From the NCBI RefSeq assembly GCF_016863315.1, contig NZ_BOOQ01000015.1, positions 1 to 64,000 of the forward strand: a DNA stretch of 64,000 nucleotides, given 5' to 3'. This document shows, in pieces, positions 60,629 through 64,000 of the stretch. Both the position numbers and the translations under genes were made by a program. The first letter of the stretch is position 1, and every line of letters begins with the position of its first letter. The notes below the pieces were generated by a model. It was not told the DNA's origin. It ran no database searches and saw only the letters and a program-made list of their open reading frames with translations. This stretch comes from Planotetraspora silvatica. Its GTDB lineage: Bacteria > Actinomycetota > Actinomycetes > Streptosporangiales > Streptosporangiaceae.

Positions 60629-61797
60629 CGTTCGCGCTCGCGGAGCCAGCTGAGAACGGCGTCGCCGTCCTGACCCAGGGCGGGGGGCGGCGTGTGGTCC
60701 CTGACGGTGTCCCCGTCGAAGCGCAGAGGCGGGCCGGGCAGCTCGATCGGGCCGAGCACGGGATGGTCGACGGTCACCACCAGGCCCTGCGAGTGCACCT
60801 GGTCCCAGGCGTAGACCTCGTCGATCGAGCGGATTGCGCCGGCGGGCACACCGAGCTCGCCGAGCGTCGCCAGCCAGTGCGCCCTGGTGTGCGCGGCCAG
60901 CGCTTTCCCCATGTCGGCGATCAGCTCCTCTCGATGCGCGAACCGATCCCTATTCGTCGCATATTTCGGGATATCTGGATCTATGTCCAGTAGCTGGGCG
61001 GTCTTCCGCCACTGACCGTCGTTGGCGACCGCGAGCTGGATCATGCCGTCCGCGCAGTGGAACGCCCCATAAGGCGCGATCGAGGCGTGATGGTTGCCGG
61101 AGGCCCGGGGAACCGTCTCCCCGACGGTCCAGGCCGTCCCGTGGTAGGAGTGCACCCCGACCACCGAGGCCAGCAGTGACGTGCGCACCACAGTGCCGCG
61201 GCCGGTCCGCTCCCGGTCGTAGAGCGCCGCGACCACGCCGTACGCGCCGTGGACGCCCGCCAGCAGGTCGGCGATCGAGGCTCCGACCCGGTACGGCTCG
61301 TCCGGCGACGGACCCGTGAGCGACATGAGACCCGCCTCGCCCTGGGCGATCTGGTCATACCCGGGCCTGCCGCCCTCGGGCCCGTCATGCCCGAACCCCG
61401 TGATGGACAGGATGACCAGGCGCGGATTGAGCTCATGCAGACGCTCGACGGGGAAGCCGAGACGGTCGAGGACCCCCGTGCGGAAGTTCTCGACCAGCAC
61501 GTCGCTCTGCCGTACGAGCCTTTCGACGAGGTCGTGGCCCTCGGCCGACTTCATGTCGACGGTGATCGACTGCTTGTTGCGGTTCGCCGCCAGGTAATAG
61601 GTCGAAATATCGTGATCGGGCCCGACGAAAGGCGGGCCCCAGCCTCGCGACTCGTCCCCGGACGGGTGCTCGACCTTGATCACGTGCGCTCCCAGGTCCC
61701 CCAGCATCTGCGCTCCATGCGGACCGGCCAGAGCCCGGGACAGGTCGAGCACGACGACGCCGCTGAGAGGTCCCTGGTTACGGAGAGGTCCCTGCAC
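60625..61797 (-). CDS. CaiB/BaiF family CoA-transferase (type III)
   Basis: A 390-aa protein from GTG 61797 with GGAGG upstream. VVVLDLSRALAGPHGAQMLGDLGAHVIKVE, NRNKQSITVDMKS, LVENFRTGVLDRLG and GYDQIAQGEAGLMSLTG are classic; the catalytic Asp lies in the YYLAANRNK-to-SGYDQ region. It moves CoA between organic acids. Coupling with the carboxyltransferase suggests activation and carboxylation or decarboxylation of one acid. Confidence 0.92.
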   Translation of the reverse strand: MQGPLRNQGPLSGVVVLDLSRALAGPHGAQMLGDLGAHVIKVEHPSGDESRGWGPPFVGPDHDISTYYLAANRNKQSITVDMKSAEGHDLVERLVRQSDVLVENFRTGVLDRLGFPVERLHELNPRLVILSITGFGHDGPEGGRPGYDQIAQGEAGLMSLTGPSPDEPYRVGASIADLLAGVHGAYGVVAALYDRERTGRGTVVRTSLLASVVGVHSYHGTAWTVGETVPRASGNHHASIAPYGAFHCADGMIQLAVANDGQWRKTAQLLDIDPDIPKYATNRDRFAHREELIADMGKALAAHTRAHWLATLGELGVPAGAIRSIDEVYAWDQVHSQGLVVTVDHPVLGPIELPGPPLRFDGDTVRDHTPPPALGQDGDAVLSWLRERER

Positions 61798-61940
61798 GGT
61801 CAGCCTCCACGGAAGACGATTCCGGTTCTTCCGGCAAGACTGCCAGGTGGACCGGATCACTTCCACTGGAGACTCCACCCGCTCACCAGGTGCCCCGTCG
61901 CGTCAGCGCGTCGTTCTCACTGCGGTCGCACAGTGAAGGC

Positions 61941-61965
61941 CCGCACGGCGGGATCTGCCGTGCGG
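61941..61965 (-). terminator. Terminator hairpin after the 51-aa protein gene
   Basis: CCGCACGGC and GCCGTGCGG form a perfect 9-bp stem with a 7-nt loop, 16 nt past the stop at 61982 on the minus strand. The rest of 61798-61940 shows no gene and should hold the CoA-transferase promoter. Confidence 0.75.
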
Positions 61966-61981
61966 AATCAGGACCGTGGGA

Positions 61982-62137
61982 TCAGTGGGGCGTCTTGTGC
62001 CCGCGGAACCGATCCATCAGCCGCTGGAGCCGCTGCTTGTTCCGCGGATCACGGGCCATCGTCTTCGCCTTCTCCGTCATACGCCGGCCCTGCGGACCGC
62101 TGAGATATTCCTTGATCCGGTCGAGGAGCTTCGCCAT
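61982..62137 (-). CDS. Small basic conserved-looking protein, 51 aa
   Basis: ATG 62137 to TGA 61982 encodes a 51-aa, Lys/Arg-rich helical protein beginning MAKLLDRIKEYLSGPQGRR, with KAKTMARDPRNKQRLQRL in the second half. The GPQGRR...A..DPRN pattern recalls short proteins found in many actinomycetes. It lacks any signal peptide. It is divergent from the large right-edge gene and followed by a terminator, so it is probably its own transcript. Function is unknown; it could bind nucleic acid. Confidence 0.75.
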   Translation of the reverse strand: MAKLLDRIKEYLSGPQGRRMTEKAKTMARDPRNKQRLQRLMDRFRGHKTPH

Positions 62138-62312
62138 CTGTCCGTTCACCACCCTTGTATCGTTTTGTCATGAGTCGGCTACCCAGGGGTGTCGCCTCAA
62201 ATCACAAGATCACACCTGACTGCCGCCATACGGTTCACGGCGAATGCCTCGGCGCACCCATCCGTGAGGCGTTACGTTGGTGCGCCTGGGGCGTCGGAGG
62301 GGCGATCGGAAC

Positions 62313-64000
62313 ATGGGAAACGTGCCACCGGGGACGGGTCCGCTCTCTCCCGGCTTCAGCGGGATCGATCCCGCGCTGCTGGGTGGCTTCGTCACCGAAC
62401 TCGAGCACGCGCGTGGCGTGATCGGTGAGCGGGCCGAGATGATCCGGCGCATCTTCGCCGCCAACGGCGTGTCGGCGGCGTCTCTCGACCCCATCGGCGA
62501 GGCGGAGCGGTGGATCGACGAGAACCTGCCGGAGCTGCGCAGACGCCACCAGATGGCGGAGAACATCGCGCGTCTGCCCGGCTGGAATCCCGGGGCGCCC
62601 GGCGGGCTCCTGCCGTACGAGGAGAAGGCGATCCTCCCCGCCGCGGAGGCCCAGCGCCTCGGCCGCCAACTCGCCTCGGACTACCTCGGAATCTCGGACT
62701 CGTTCTTCAACCCGGATCGAGACGAGGACTACCGGACGATCGTGTACCGCCTGGTCGAGCACCTTCACGATCCGGAATTCACGGCGGCCTTCTTCGCCGC
62801 CCTCGGCCCGCAAGGCACACTGGATCTCCCCATGGTGCTGCGCGAGAACCTCTTCGCTCTTGCCGAGGACGCGACCCTGGGCCCGCCACGGCCTGATGAC
62901 CTCTGGCTTCGAACGGTGAGCCTGGCATTCGGCACCGCGGTCACCGGGGGATCTCATGTGCCGGGATTCGCTCAAGTGAAGAACGCGATCCTTACTCCGC
63001 CCTCACAGGACTGGTTCGGCGCGAGTCTTCTCCTCAGCTCCGGGGCGTTCCCGCCCGAATGGCTGGCCGAGGCGGTCGTGGCGCGTGGTCTCGACGATCC
63101 CCGGCATGTCAACGCCGGTTATCTTTACGCACTGGGGAACAACCCCGCCGCCGCGCGCCTGGCCGTCGCGACGGTGACAGGAGGCGACCCGGCCAAGCTG
63201 CGCGACTTCCTCACGGCCTTGAACAAGAGCGCGGCCGGGATGTACCAAGAGGCGGGCCGCGGTGACGCGTTCGGACGGATGCTGGCGGCCGCATCAGGCG
63301 CGTACGACGAGAAAGACGGCGCACACAGCAGGGAAGCGGCCTTCTTCGCCTACACCGTGATGACAACCCTCGGCAGACTCGAGGTCGGCGAAGAGGTGCG
63401 CGTGCATCTGGCCGAGATCGCCGGGGCCTATGCCACAGAAATCACCGAGGGCGCCTACCTCGAAGACGGCAACCGGATGCTTCCCAGCTCCTTCCAACCA
63501 GTGGACTCCATGGTGCCCGGGCTGAGGCCCGCATTCCGGCTCAGCCCGGAGGACACCTATCGGTTCATCGCGACATTCGCCAACACGCCGGATAACCGCC
63601 GGCCGTTCGACGAGGCCATGGGCGCCCTCACTCAACGTCTTGTCGATGAAGGCGTTCCGGTGATGTTGAAAAGCCGCGACGGAGCCGAATTGGAAGCGGC
63701 ATTCGCGGCGTTGGGCAACGTCAGCGGTCTCGAGTTGGCCGCTGAGGAGAAATTCGCTCAGGCGGCCGACCAAGCGGCAGAAGAACTCCATGACGACCTC
63801 AGCTTCGGGGTCGGCACCACGCTGGGAATCGCGGGAATCGTCATTCCAGGTGGAATGACAGGCGCCGTTCTCTGGACGGCGTTGTCCACCGGTTGGTCGG
63901 CTTACGACACCTACGAGCCCAATCAAGAAAGGCAGAGGGATCAAACTCGCGCGGCGTCCACCACACAGATACTCGGACGCCGGCACGCTGTGGCGCAATC
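62313..64000 (+). CDS. Large DUF6571-like protein, C-terminus beyond the window
   Basis: ATG 62313, with GGAGGGG about 10 nt upstream, opens a frame that stays open for 562 codons to the right edge. The N-terminal 70 residues are helical (LLGGFVTELEHARGVIGERAEMI), reminiscent of WXG/ESX-type helices. A long middle region has QDWFGASLLLSSGAFPPEWLAEA and TPDNRRPFDEAMGALTQRL. A hydrophobic segment lies near 505-535 (TLGIAGIVIPGGMTGAVLW). The block resembles DUF6571 proteins of Streptosporangiales, from memory. G+C is lower than in neighbours. A type VII-linked or toxin-like role is speculation until the C-terminus is seen. Confidence 0.75.
   Translation, partial: MGNVPPGTGPLSPGFSGIDPALLGGFVTELEHARGVIGERAEMIRRIFAANGVSAASLDPIGEAERWIDENLPELRRRHQMAENIARLPGWNPGAPGGLLPYEEKAILPAAEAQRLGRQLASDYLGISDSFFNPDRDEDYRTIVYRLVEHLHDPEFTAAFFAALGPQGTLDLPMVLRENLFALAEDATLGPPRPDDLWLRTVSLAFGTAVTGGSHVPGFAQVKNAILTPPSQDWFGASLLLSSGAFPPEWLAEAVVARGLDDPRHVNAGYLYALGNNPAAARLAVATVTGGDPAKLRDFLTALNKSAAGMYQEAGRGDAFGRMLAAASGAYDEKDGAHSREAAFFAYTVMTTLGRLEVGEEVRVHLAEIAGAYATEITEGAYLEDGNRMLPSSFQPVDSMVPGLRPAFRLSPEDTYRFIATFANTPDNRRPFDEAMGALTQRLVDEGVPVMLKSRDGAELEAAFAALGNVSGLELAAEEKFAQAADQAAEELHDDLSFGVGTTLGIAGIVIPGGMTGAVLWTALSTGWSAYDTYEPNQERQRDQTRAASTTQILGRRHAVAQ

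Overview
The window is high-GC, densely packed actinobacterial DNA. GTG starts, ATGA/GTGA stop-start overlaps, a BY-kinase/LCP glycan locus, a MsiK-type ATPase with a LacI regulator, and 3' terminator hairpins without U-tracts all point to a filamentous actinomycete. Gene content (aro operon with a prepilin peptidase and an SseB-like protein, and a large secretion-type protein at the right edge) fits the Streptosporangiales best. That placement is inference; no marker gene is present. No rRNA, tRNA, CRISPR array, transposase or phage gene was seen. Layout: (1) 1-4949: a divergent FtsH-like membrane AAA protease, cut by the left edge, with a lipoprotein partner; then a pirin and a carboxymuconolactone-decarboxylase-like protein. 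(2) 4957-30086: a roughly 25 kb cell-surface glycopolymer locus. It holds a nucleotide-sugar dehydrogenase, a long-form sugar-1-phosphate nucleotidylyltransferase, two SDR epimerase/decarboxylase enzymes, a WecA-type initiating phosphosugar transferase, three GT4 and one GT2 glycosyltransferase, GtrA, a flippase, a polymerase-like membrane protein, an O-acyltransferase, a polysaccharide deacetylase and two methyltransferases. A Wzc-type BY-kinase, a low-molecular-weight tyrosine phosphatase and an LCP ligase complete it. Two paralogous membrane proteins of about 770 aa, of unassigned function, sit in separate sub-operons. (3) 30152-33854: a sugar ABC ATPase (UgpC/MsiK type) divergent from a LacI regulator with two matching operators, a glutathione peroxidase, and a secreted lytic-transglycosylase-like protein. 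(4) 33908-40100: a TetR regulator and a diiron ferritin-like protein sharing twin palindromes, tandem DUF202 proteins, a small lipoprotein, a UBP zinc finger, a CPA1 antiporter and a low-complexity Pro/Gln/Gly-rich protein. (5) 40101-54614: a DinG helicase facing a long minus-strand run that extends from carbamate kinase and a ring-opening amidohydrolase through SseB-like, prepilin peptidase, AroC, AroK, AroB, AroQ, an SGNH hydrolase and a MOSC protein to a secreted EEP phosphoesterase behind a triple 11-bp PHO-box-like repeat. A small membrane protein, a sulfotransferase and an aminotransferase lie to the right. (6) 54828-64000: a membrane-anchored TrkA-N-like protein with a C-terminal RyR-type domain, coupled to a DUF418 protein, a nitrilase and two hypothetical proteins. 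Opposite them are a fused acyl-CoA carboxyltransferase and a CaiB CoA-transferase. A 51-aa conserved-looking protein and a large DUF6571-like protein that runs off the right edge close the window. The most unusual items are the paralogous glycan-locus membrane proteins, the RyR-domain protein behind a perfect palindrome, the carbamate kinase/ring-opening amidohydrolase pair, the FtsH-like/lipoprotein pair and several unusually clear regulatory sites.
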